A stretch of DNA of 64,000 nt from Aspidiotus rigidus. Taxonomy: Eukaryota > Arthropoda > Insecta > Hemiptera > Diaspididae. This document shows, one piece after another, positions 36,051-49,000 of the stretch (the first letter of the stretch is position 1; each line of letters starts with the position of its first letter). The stretch spans positions 9,300,001 through 9,364,000 of the forward strand of contig JAVHKY010000024.1 of the NCBI GenBank assembly GCA_035079385.1, written 5' to 3'. Below the pieces are notes generated by a model. The model was given only the letters and a program-made list of their open reading frames with translations, searched no databases and was not told the DNA's origin. The translations under genes were made by a program, and so were the position numbers.

Positions 36051-37029
36051 TTTCAAAATGACTGATAAAATATAAAAAACATGGAACATGATTTTCATTT
36101 ATTTGGCTATGCCAGAAAATTAAACTCTAAAGGTAAAAACGTAGTAATGAGTTTTTTATACTTATATTATTCGCAGTTCCAACTCAGAGGAGAATAGACT
36201 CTCCAAAATTGGATCAAGTGTTTTCTGGAATAATACTTAGAAGGATTATATTATTTATTATATGAAGCTAATGGATCTACATGTACCTTGAAATAAAATA
36301 CATGAATATAAAAATTTGAGAAAAGAAACTTTAATCTGGTGGTGCTAAGATTCAAACCAGAATGAGTAAGACAAGACTTATACCAATCTATAAATGGGCT
36401 AGATAAAAAAAAAAGTCTAAATAATAGGCCAAAAATAAACCTATACTTACTTTTGTGAAATCTAAATTTGGTTGGCCTCTGCAACGCGCCTGTCTTGAAA
36501 TGTTACAAAATAAAAGACAAAATTCAATAATTCAGAACATTGAAAAGCATATTGTCTTACAAAGTTGGATTAATGACTGTAAATAAACGATCGACAGAAA
36601 ATTCCTCTCCTGAGAATATGTACAAATAATTAAACGCTATAACACAATTTCAATAGCTCATTAAAAAAAAAAAAAAAAAATTATTTTCCAGCTGTTTCAT
36701 TAGTCTATACCTAATATTTTTCTTTCCTTCCTTATTTCAGGGCTGCTATGGTACTTTACTAGTGTCGTTCACTCGTACTATGAGGAATTGGGAGAACAAA
36801 ATGCAGAACATGCTATCTTGGTGTAGATCAGATTCTACAAAAATCTAAAATTTTACAAATTTAATGTATTTCGATTCAGAAAATTTTTTTCTTTTTTTCT
36901 TTTTACTTCTTCTTTCTCTCACCTATATTATGTGTCAGCTGCTAGTAATTTCATTTTCTCCGTTCCTATGTGTGTATGTTATTTATTTGCTTTTTTTGCG
37001 CTATAACTTTTTTTATTTCCTCATTTCAG
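36051..37029. other. Non-coding stretch upstream of the second DUF4806 gene
   Basis: No coding exon is supported. A splice-acceptor-like TTATTTCAG at 36740 precedes a segment with no long frame, which could be a 5' untranslated exon of the gene starting at 37030. At 36335-36360 the minus strand contains CTGGTTTGAATCTTAGC, similar to a tRNA B box, but no cloverleaf is found. Confidence 0.4.
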
Positions 37030-40000
37030 ATGATTACTAATCACTTGAAACGTGTACCAACAAAGAGACTAATTGTAATTGGGGAAGAGCGAAAGGAGTC
37101 GCAAATTACAGCAATTGATGTCTTCATAGTATTTATTTCATGGCTTCTCTACAAAGAAGAGAAGTATTACTGGCCTCCTTACGCCACGATGTCACGCTGC
37201 GAGGAGGCAGCAGCAAATGGAGAAATACCGGACCCTAAAACATGGAAATTGTTACCTCTGAAAAAAATCTACGCAGAATATGGTGTGTATAAAATATTTA
37301 GTCCTTGAAGGAAAAATAAGGCAAAAAAAGAAACAATCTGAAGTCTGCAAAAAAAATCAATCAATATATTCAAAACAGTTTTAGAGAGAGAGAGAGAGAG
37401 AAAAAAAAAGGAATGGAGAAAGCCAAAAACTTTTTTTGGTGTGTGTAATTTTAAAATTACGGGTATTTCCTTCAAACTATCAACTTAAAATCCCATCCTC
37501 TAAAGTTCTTCTGAGTATCCCTAATTACCTTTATGAACTACATACACACAAAAACGTACGTATGACTATTTGTAGATTTACCAGTCCCAATTTATCAATT
37601 TATTTTCAGATGATCTCAAAGACGCAAAAAATGAAGTGAGTCGAAAAATCAATTCCGACTTTTCATCACTCTCGTCTTCAACTGAATTGAAGGAAGAGAG
37701 AACTGGTGCGTGCCTCCAAAAAATATATTATCTCAATATACTTGTAATTATCGTTTTACTGACTCAAACAAAAATTTCATTTTCAGGAAAAAGACTGAGA
37801 GTACTCACGCACAAAAGAAAAAGACCTTTGGATAAGAAAGAGAAATCAGGATCTAAAAAACAAATTACATCTTTAACTGATTACAATATGAACTTAGATA
37901 AAGAAACAGAGATGTTTGGGCCCGATGGTAAGACCCATAATAATTGCATAATCTTTGTCCGCTTTTATTGAGAGTAATGATTTCATATTTCTTTTAGGAA
38001 TGTATGAGCTGTCTTCAACTCCTCCGCCTTTAATGATAAATAGTGATGAAAACGTAGTTTCAGGTAACTGTCCTGGTAATTACGATGTGATTGATACGAA
38101 CTACGACGAAGGTATGTTGTCCTTTTATGGAGCGATTAAGGAATTTTAAAGTTCTCCTGATTATATTTGGTTCTGTTTCCATGCAGATTCAATAGTACAT
38201 TATGACAACAATAATGAAGATTGTACCCCTGAATTGTCTGACAGAAATGGTACAAATTTTTTATTATTTCATACAAACATTGTCCTTGTATTGAATTATC
38301 TACAGTAAATTTTTCTTCTCTTTCAGAAATGCCTCGGGGAAAAGCCTAGCAAAGATCCGAATTTTTATCCCCAAAATTTTTCTTCTCAATCTTTGTCTGA
38401 CAGAAATGGTATAAATTCTTTCATCTTGTACAATTAACTTTGTCCTTGTATTGAATTATCTACAGTAAATTTTTCTTCTCTTTCAGAAATGCCTTGGGAA
38501 AAACCTAGCAAAGATCCGAATTTTTATCCTCAAAATTTTTCTCCTCAATCTTCGTCTAACAGAAATGGTACAAATTTTTTATTATTTCATGCAAACATTG
38601 TCTTTGTATTGAATTATCTACAGTAAATTTCTCTTCTCTTTCAGAAATGCCTCGGGAAAAGCCTAGCAAAGATCCGAATTTTTATCCCCAAAATTGACGC
38701 GCTTATTTCCAAAACCTGCAATCTGACCCGATCATGAAAATCGTGGTTCTTGTGTATTCCTATGTTTTACGGTCTCCTTAACACGATGTCGTTGATATTT
38801 TTCGTCAAAACGTGCAATAATTAACAATTGAGTTTACGTTTAGTGCCAAAACCTGCTTAAAATGATGCTCAATATTGTAATGTTAAAGTCAAAACGCGCT
38901 ATGAGGAAAATGAGTGCCAATACACGCTATCTGTTATTAGTTATGGTGTAAATAGAGGAAGTTTAGTGTCAAAAGCTGCTACCTATTTCGTTGGTAGTGA
39001 TTAGGCATTAAAAAAATGGTTATTCCGGATTCCAACTTTCTTCATCATTCAGTTTTGCGAATGTCATCCAGAGAAGAGAAAGATGTCTAACCTCTCTCTC
39101 TGTTGATATCATCTCTTACTCGGTTGCCGATTTGCCATTGTTCCACCTAAGCTTACTTTTAGTTACCTTACTTATTATGTGATTTTATGTTTTAAACATA
39201 ATGGATATCGACATCCCGGAAGAGTTTGACGTGATTCCTGAAGTAGTTCCATCGGATCACGCCACTAAGAGAAAACGGAACGAGGAAAATTGGAAGAAAT
39301 CAACATTGAAGAGACAGAAGCATGACGCAAGGAATCAAGGATGTATATTAGCATGCAGCCACTTCGACAAGTCTTTCTGCAAATTGAAATCCATCTCAAT
39401 TGACGCGATTTACGAATTTCACAAGAAGTTCTGGAGTCTGAATGATGCTGTTAAGGAACCAATGTTCCTTCAGCGTTACTTGATGGTTTCCCCCATTAGA
39501 AGATCTTTAAACGAAGATAAACGTCGCCGTGGTGAAAAGAAATACAACATTCTCTGTCATATTCCACTTGGAAGTGCATTGATTCCAGTTTGTCATAAAT
39601 CGTTCCAATCGGTTCTATCAATCGGTCGTTCTCGTTTAGAGAGTGCAGCAGCTTTCATGTTCAACACGGATCTTATGCGCGAGAGAAGAGGAGGATCAAA
39701 ATCAAAACTGGACGATGTGAAGGAGAAAATTATAGAACATATCAAAAGTTTCAAGTGTCGCGAACGTCATTACGGGAAGATTCAAGAGTTCAATCGAGTG
39801 TACCTTCCTGCTGAATTCAAGCCCGTAGCCAGCGCCAGGGCAGCCAGGGCGGAGCCATGGCTGGCACGGGCGTGAGCCCTGGCTGGCAAAAAAACGAGTT
39901 TTCATTTTTTTTTTTGTAATTTTAAACGCTATTCACATACAAAATATATTTGAGTGACTTATACAATACTGTATTAGGTACTGGTTTGATTAGTCGCCAG

Positions 40001-43000
40001 GACGCCAGGTTCTTTTCATCTCGATCAATCATCGCAACTTATCTTATCAGCTTCAGCTACTGATTCTCATAAAAAATTCATCAAATCACAAATCACGATT
40101 CACGCATTGCTAACTGGCTGGGTGGCTGAAGGCTGACTGATGATAAGAGAGAATGTGGATCGAACGGCCGACGCTCTGATACACTCGTATAGTCGTGTAC
40201 TCTCCATTCACGGTTCACTTGAAGGTTTACGCAGGACCTGATAATATTATTAGTCGCATATCGCATTAAATTTTTCGACTGAATCAGTTAAAATTCAATT
40301 TTGAACGCTATTGTGAAATGTCATATTTCCTACGTTCATTTTCATCTGAATGGCATATTATAAAGATCATGGATGCCTGGTTGCGAAATTTTAAGTTGAG
40401 TAAAAATAAAGACCCTAGCCAAAGCCAGTTCAAGAGAATCAAGAGAATCCAGAGAGTGATGGTGGAAGTTGTAGTCATGTTGGCAGTTTTGGCACCGACA
40501 ATGCGAATGCATGTACAGAAACCAAATCAAACATCTTGCTTCCAGGTACGTTTCAGCAAATTTCAAGTTTCAAGCTTACAGTTTGATTTTGATATCTTGT
40601 AATGCGTCGTTTCTTTCATTGTGAAGCCTGCCTTGATCAATTACTCTCAACGTTCTATCCTGTCTGTATTTTAGAATTCAAGCGCGATGTTAGAAACGAT
40701 ATTATTCTCAAGAATTATCCGAAAAAGGATGGTAGAAGTTTTCAGGGCAGTTGGCTGCGCAAATTTGAGTGGCTTGAATATCACCCTCAAAAAGATGCTG
40801 CATTCTGTTTCGCATGTCGATTTTTTCCTACTTCGGAAAATAAAGAGGTAACATTCACAACTAATGGATTTTGGAACTGGAAAAATGCGATGGACAAACG
40901 AAATGGTTTTCCAAGTCATGAAAGTTCAAATTCCCATAAGGTATGTATGACAAAATGGAATCAACGAAAACTTCGAGGAGATCAGCAGTTGGAAATCTCC
41001 ACTCTTGTGCATGAAAATGTATTGGTGAAACATCGATATTATATTAGTGCAATATTTGATTGCATTAAGTTTCTTGTTGTGAATGAACTTCCTCTTCGAG
41101 GAACTTACAGTAAGGAGGAGCACCGTGAGACGGGATTGTTTCAGGTTCTATTCCAATATACCCAGAAAAAAGACAAAGAACTTGCCAATTGCGTTAACAT
41201 GATTCCAAAAAATGCTTTGTATACTTCAGGAGAAATTCAAAATGAAATTATCGAACTTATGGCTCGATGTGTAAAAAATCAGGTATCTGCAGAAGTAACG
41301 TCAGCTGATGTACCGTTTTATTGTATTATGGCGGACGGCACAAAGGATCGAAATAATAATGAAGCATTCTCAATCGCTATTCGATTTGTTCGGAATGGTA
41401 TACCAATTGAGTCTTTAGTGAGTATTGAAGACGCCCAGTGTTTGACTGCCGAATATCTGACAAAATTGATTCTCAATACTGTAGATGAAAATGGTATTGA
41501 GAGAAAATCCATGCTTAGTCAATGCTATGATGGGGCTGCTGTCATGAGTGGTAATAAGGGAGGCATCCAAAATTTGATTGAAGAAAGTTTGGGGCGACCA
41601 GTACCTTACATTCATTGTTTTAACCATCAGCTACATCTCATTGTTGTTGATGTAGTTAAAACTATTTCCGAAGTAAAACAGTATTTTGATTACTGCCAAA
41701 TAGTGCATCACATCTTCAGTACATTCAAATTCAAGTCATACTACGATGGTAAGAGAACCAGTAGGTTATTAGAACAACGTTGGACAGGCCCTTTGAAAGT
41801 TACTGAAATCATTCATGATAATTATAATGTAATGATAGAAGCTCTAAATTCTGCTATTGTTGATAAGTCCAGTGGTCATCTGGATGGTGATAAAATAGTA
41901 GAATGCACAGGGCTACTCGCTGTCATGAAAACCCTTCAATTTAGATTTGTAAATTGTGATATGTTAAAATTGTTGAAAACGATTGAACCTGCAGACAAGA
42001 TTCTTCAAAGTAGAAAACGAGGCCTAGCTAGTTCGTTACCAGTTATCAATTCAGTTTTTGGATGCCTCAAAGAATATCGTACGGAATCTACCTATGACGA
42101 AATTTTCAATCAATGTACAAGTCTGTTACCATTACCGGATGATGAAGGCAAAGGGGAATGTCTTGTTCCTATGAGAAGGAGTGGTAGCAAGAGAAAAAGA
42201 AAACCAAATGAAAAGTATAATGACTTTGTATTAACTGAAAGCTCTGGCCTGTATCATAATTCTGACGATCCTAATTGTAAACAAATTTATTTTGCAATTA
42301 TGGATAAAGTAATTGTAGAAATGGAGGAAAGGTTTATAAAGAACCATGCATTATATAATCTAATTGATAAAGTATACCATTTATCTGTTACTAATATTGA
42401 AGAATTGAAAGAGCTTAAAAAATATGATATCAGTATTCCTTGTCAAGAAGAACTAGTATGTGTAAAAGGATATCTCGAGGAAAATGCTATTGTTGTAGAA
42501 AATTATCTAAGTGAATTGTACAAACAAAAAACTGCATTTAGAGAGACTTATGAAATGTACGCGGCGTGTGCTGTATTTGCGTGCAGCTCGGCTATTTGTG
42601 AGGTAACGTTTAGCTATTTAAATCGAATACTAACATTTTACCGTCAAACCATGTTATTTGGCCGCGAGGCAAACCTAACTTTATTGCCATTTGAAAAAAA
42701 AAAAACTGAGAACATTGATATCAATACCTTTTTGCGTATGTTTAATGAAAAATCAAGACGATTACAATTGTTCTAGTCTAAGTATTACCTAATTATTCTA
42801 GAGGTATTTTGTACTTACCTATTAATATTTTTAATAAAATTATAACTACATATTAATAATACATACTGTATCTACTACGTCTACCTATTGTTTCAAAAAA
42901 CTCACTTCCCCCCCCCCCTCTCCTAATTGCGAGCGAAGCGAACGAAAAATTTTACCCTTACCCTACAAAGTACATATAAATATGGCATTGGCAAATGGGA

Positions 43001-46000
43001 AATGAGAAAAATTTTTAGGCTTTTGAGCCCTTGCCAGGATACTCGGAGCCCTGGCTGAGTTTGGCGGCTGGCTACGGGCTTGGGGCTTGGCTGAATTAAC
43101 AGTAAAGAAAATGCACGAAATGTACCTCGAAAAGCATAATGATGATTATCCAAGTAAATATCATTATTACTACGACGTGTTTCGCAAAAATTTCAATATC
43201 GGCTTCGGGACCCTAAGAGTGGATACGTGTTCAACCTGCGAAACTTATAAGAATAAGATGAAGACGGTGAATGATAGTGACTTACGAAAAGTAATAGTCG
43301 TTGAACAGCTAGTACATAAGGCCCGAGCAAGACGTTTCTTCCAAGAACTGAATAAAGTACCAGAAAGAACTTTATCAATGAACTTCGACCTTATGCAGAA
43401 CCAGCCTTTACCTAGGACCCAGATTGGAGAGGCCTACTATTCGCGACAAATTTGGTATTATACCTTTGGTATTATCATTCATAATGGAGAGAAGAGCCTC
43501 AATAAAGATACCGGTACCATATTTTTTTACAGGTAGGATACTATATCTTCTGGTGCACTGTTAGGAATAAAAAATAGCTCTTTTCATATTTAATTTGGTT
43601 CTTCTTATTGTTATTACAGATGGCTAGAAACGCAGTATGGTCTCGGCTGCAACGAAATAATTTCTTGTGTACAGCACTTTCTTGATGAGAAAGTTGTACC
43701 TATTATACAACGGAAGGAAATCGATGCAATACGTCTTTTCTCAGACTCATGTTCTGGCCAGAACAAGAATTATGCTTTCATGCTAATGCTGAAAAGTTTC
43801 TGTAAGAAATATGGAATTCGGTTTGATTGGTTCTTTCCAGAACGGGGCCACAGTTACATGCCCGCGGATAGGGCATTTAGCTTTCTATCGAAGAAAGTTA
43901 AAAAAATGGAGCTGGTCCTATCGCCTGAGGAGTACGATGAGCAAGTACGTAGTGTTGGGAACTTACGTATAGTTGGCGAGGATGTAAATATTTACGATTA
44001 CAAGACAAACGCTGATACCCTCCTCAAGGTTTGTACCTTCTTATAGATAATATTATTATTGCTTCGGTGGTCTTTCTCTTGACTATAATCCTTAGGTACT
44101 GTTATATTTTTCCAGTCAAACAAGAATTTCAAGATAAGCGATGCCAAAGTCATCATGTACAACAAAGAGACAGACAACCTATATTACAAGTACAACTACT
44201 CCGGCACTGAACAAACCTGCGATATAATTAAAAAGTCGAAAAAGAACGCCAGTTTCTCTCGTTTTCGCGAAGTTTCTGTTTTAAACCATGTATCTGAGGA
44301 AAAGTTAAAAGATGTTAAAGCTTTACTCTCGAAATTAGGTTTTAATTACAATGAAATTGAATTCTATAAGAATATTACTTCTCGACAAAAGAATACCGAG
44401 GACGACAATGACGAAAGTACCACTTTCATTAATGATGATCTTTACCAAAGATATTATCATCAGACCACCCTAATAATTACTTCGAAAATATTTTATCCTG
44501 AATAACATTATGTAATCTCACTCAACGTTTTGTTTAGTATAGATAGAATAAAACTTACTGATTTACCTAGGTATTAAGTTTACGTCTTCCAAGATTCTCT
44601 AACTTTTATTGAATAGGACTACCTACCTATTTGATTTTGTTGTTTTTTCTATGTTCCTCATTATTTTTTTCACAGTATTTTGATTATTTTTCGAAACTTC
44701 GACTATAGATAGGTACCGAAGAACACAGTAGTAATAAGACGAGTGAAAGAAAAAGTTCCCTGCCTTACAATAAATTGTGATTTCAAAAGAAAGTGATTGT
44801 ATTATTTTTAAGTATACGATACCCTAGATTGTGATTAGTTATTGTACAAATTAATAATTATTATGATTATTTCCTAAAAAATTATGCTGTCGGTCTCACG
44901 ATTGTGATTTCAAAAAAAAAATAATAATACTTATTTTTAAGAACGGTACCATTGATGACTAGTGATTGTAAGAATAATGATAATTAATTTAAAAAATTAT
45001 GTTCCCTTTTTCACGATAATTTTTAAAAAAGTGATAGTATTTTTATGAACGGTACCATTGATGACTAGTCTGTTATTGTATGAATAATGATAATTAATTT
45101 GAAAAAATTATGTTCCCTTTCTCGCGATTATTATTTTTTAAAAAGTGATTGTTTTTTTCAAGTACCTACTATTTTGAACGAGGGGTACTAGTATTTTTTT
45201 GAATCTTTGTATAGTTCGTAACAAAATACTTACTATTCTAAGTCGAATCCTAAAAATTAATATTGAAATCTGTAGCCATCCTCATAATATACTTACTCAG
45301 TCAAAATAATTTTCACGCGTCGGTTTAACTTATTCTTGTAACTTGTGATGCTAAAATGACGATCGTGTAGGTACCCAGCTCGCAACTTGTTTGAAGTGGC
45401 ATACGACTTGAATAGAATTCATTCGCTGTCTTTCTACCTCTACCTACCCTTCTATATTATGTAGTCCGTGTGTAGTCTTATTTTACGGGCTGTTTCGCGT
45501 GTTATCTATCGAATTCAGTACATCTGCATACACTCACACCATATTATACCTAAATACTTCATTTCGTGATTCTTTGAAATTAGCATTTTATTTAAATTTC
45601 AAGAATGGAATACGTTGACGATTTCAACGATGATGTTTCTGACGACGAAGTGGAAGAACCATGTCCTAAACGAAGGCGGGTAGCACGAGAATGGACGAAA
45701 GTTCAAACTTTCGAGACCAAAGAAGAAGCTGAGAAATTTGTGGCTGATGAGCAGGTATAAGACATTCTTGAATATTACGTGAGGTACACTAGATCACTAG
45801 ATTGACAGTGGTTAATGTCTTCTATATGTGTAGATATGGAGGAAGTCATCATCGAAGTATACCTTAGATGGGCACAAAGTTGAATTTTGTTGCGGTGGTG
45901 GAAAATTCCGGCAAGCTGAATGCCCTGCAGGTGTATACCTGCTCTATCATTCAGACAGTGATGCAGTATCACTTTTCAAGACAGAAAGTAGTCATGACAA

Positions 46001-49000
46001 CCACGACAAAGCTCCTAGGAGAGGATTGTCTGTCGAGCTGAGGGATTTTGTAAAGAAGAAGTTTGACGACGGTATCACAAAACCAAATGCCATATTGCAA
46101 GCGATAAGACGAGGCGGTCATACTGAACCACCGAAAACGAAATTGGTCACATATCTACAGCAGTTAAGAAACGAAAAATACCGTGCACCTACAATATGTG
46201 CGACGGATTTAGCTGAATGGTGCGATGCTAGACGTGAGGTACCCTCTGACAAGGACGAACCGTATGTGTTGGCTTACAAAGTATACGCTGAATCAACTGA
46301 AGTAGAGGAGCAAGACCTGAAGGTGTTCATTTCAACGGTTCGCCTTCTCGAACTCATGAAGATGTCGAGCATGGTACAAATAGATGCGACTTAACGATTT
46401 TACTTGCAGACGGCAGCGAAGCAATTACTGCTGGCTTTCGTTATATTTTCGGCGATGATTTCAAACGTATAATGTGTTTTTTCCATGTTCTTAAAAATTT
46501 AGAACCGTACTTTAAGCGTCTTAAGAAATTTGATCATATGAATTTGAAGAGGGACATACATTACTTGCAAACTGTGGCAGATGAAGAAATATTCGCTAGA
46601 GCTTCGTATTTGTTTGTGGAGAAGTGGAAAAAATCGCGTGATGTGAAGATCAAAGACTGTATCGATTATTTCTGTGAGCATTGGCTAGAGAAGAATTTCG
46701 GTTGGTATGAAGGATTTGCCGTAGGTTATCCCAGTACGAATAACGGCATTGAGGCAACGAATGCCGTAATAAAACGTGAGCACACGTTGAGAGATCGCTT
46801 ACCGGTCGGCCAATTTCTGAACAATGTACTAACTTTGGTAAAGGGATGGTCCGAAAGAAGAAATGCAGAATGTACAAACGCTACAGTTTTCCAAGAAACA
46901 CCTTCAATAACATTACGTCAATGGACTGATGCGTATCAGTGGGCATTGGGCAACCACAAAGTGCTACGAAGAGGTAACAGTATGTTTTACACATGTTCCA
47001 GTAAAATGAATGAACCTATCACAACTGATATACTGACCGAATACATCAAACAGAAAGGTAAATGGGATTCGTTCGATAATTTTGTAAAATACAATTATGG
47101 TGTTTGGGCTATTAGTCTAAATGGTTCTTGCTCATGCCCGTCTTTTATGAAATTTAATAACTGCAAGCATCATCTTGGGTTGCTTATTAGATTAAAGAAG
47201 GTGGAAGTACCACCAAACGCAAAACGCCCCTCTAAAGCAAAGCGAGCTTTAATAATTCAACAATAGTTTGTACTTACTTAATTATTTTATTTTAAATCAT
47301 TATTTACATTGTATTTTACACTTTATTTTTAAGAATGATAATTGTCGTTTACAGAAATTTGTTACCGGGCTTTTCAACATTTCTACCTGCCATTACTTGA
47401 CGTACGTTTCATTTTTCTGTAGTTACAATTTGTTTCATGGCGTGAATAATAAATTACCATCATCTTACAATTTTTCCAGCCGTATGTTCCTATTTCTTGT
47501 CGTCGGCTACTATGTTTCGTCGTTTGATTTTTTTTCCGGTCGAAGGTTATATTTTACAGACGTACACTCTACCAACTCTGTCGTGCTCCTACTATATTTT
47601 GCCGTAACTTTAAATGGTACCCCAAATTTACTGCACTAGTTTCGCAGAATTCTCAATTCTTCATTCATAGTTAGTGAGTTAGAATTGCAAAATATGTATT
47701 TGAATAATTACCATCAAGTTTGGCTTTGTAGTCTACTAGTCTTTTGCAAAATAATATCATGCTCGCCTACGTTACCTGATGAAAAACTTTATTGATTGGT
47801 TGTAAGTAGTACATGTTTTTTTTTTCTCTTCTTGAAAACAGGTGACAGGTCACTTGAAGCTCTGCATAAGAAGGTAGATGAAATGTTTGCCTTTATGAAG
47901 AAGCATGTGTCTGTTCAGAATTTCGAAAATAACCCGGAATCAATCGCTAGCCTGTTTCCAATAAACTCGATATCAGATTTCTACAATCTTGAGGAGAAAA
48001 TGCGTGATAAAACTTTCAGGAAAGAAGTCGTGAGTAACGTGATTGTTTAATTAAAAAATTTCTATTACGATTGTTCTAGCCAATTTCTCAATTAGGTATA
48101 TTTAGCATTTTCCCAATTACGCATAGAGAATTATGGTCCTTACAGTGGACCCGATTGACGAAACTTTGGATCTAATTTGATGAGTATTTTACTTATTAAG
48201 CAATGCCTCAGAATTATATTCGTATTTATCAACGAGTATGTGAAACTGTAGGCATAGCGCTAAGCTTCAGTAATCTAATTTTGCGACTTAATGATGTTAC
48301 TTTTATTTTATATTGTGTTACGTAAAAATTAACGGGAAATGATTTCTTCAAAAAATTATCATCAAGTTATAGGTATTTTTCGTAAAATAAATACGTCTAC
48401 TGACGTGTTCACAAGCTCATTACCTGACTTCGAGAAAAATTGTGCCCAATTTCAATAATTTCGTATTCATGCTGAATGAGAAATTGATATACCCTGTGCT
48501 TCTTCCTCTAAAATGCTGCAGTGATATTAAATTTATTTGTATACATTTACAGCGAGATTATTTCGGCAGTATCGATGAAGACACTGTTTCGAAACTAACG
48601 TTCACCTTAGTCAATCAATTGCAACAAAGTGTCGCTAAAAAATACGAACATCTTGAACATGATAATCGGTAAGTACCTTCTAGAAAAAACAACGAAGAAA
48701 CTGGTAGCTGTGTACCCTCTTCAGGTTGTGAAAAGTACTAACACGTACAAGAAAGATTTAAAAACGAAAAACGTAAGGATAACAGTCAAAAGTATGATTT
48801 ATTAATGATACACACCTTCGCCGACAACATAAAACAGGTCGGTGAGCGTCGATTCTGGTAAAGTTTTATTAGCGAGACGAGGGAGGAATCACTGCATTGT
48901 TTGATAATCCATATTCAAGAGCGGTGAGTTTCGAGCCTGTAAGATGATGAACGCCAGTATCGATAGAGAAAATATGATTTTTTTCCAAATGATGAGCGGC

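Larger units (their letters stand above)
39201..44505 (+). pseudogene. DUF7869-like gene interrupted by a hAT element
   Basis: Coding pieces 39201-39817, 43098-43532, 43620-44028 and 44116-44505 join in phase to 616 codons plus stop when the inserted segment and one 8-bp duplicate are disregarded; introns at 43533-43619 and 44029-44115 are GT-AG. The N-terminus is acidic then basic (KKSTLKRQKHDARN), followed by a Cys motif region (VDTCSTCETYKNKM). The C-terminal half is an RNase H-like fold of the DUF7869 type: IRLFSDSCSGQNKNYAFMLM and FPERGHSYMPADRAFSF hold the likely acidic and His residues. Such proteins are multi-copy in insects and probably come from DNA transposons; activity is not established. 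The hAT insertion adds 3.28 kb at codon 206, so the gene should not now give full-length protein unless the element is spliced out. Confidence 0.8.

Noticed and set aside
36335..36365. tRNA-like B box on the minus strand
   Set aside because: CTGGTTTGAATC fits a B box loosely, but no A box, anticodon stem or acceptor pairing could be found at the right distance; a SINE remnant remains possible.
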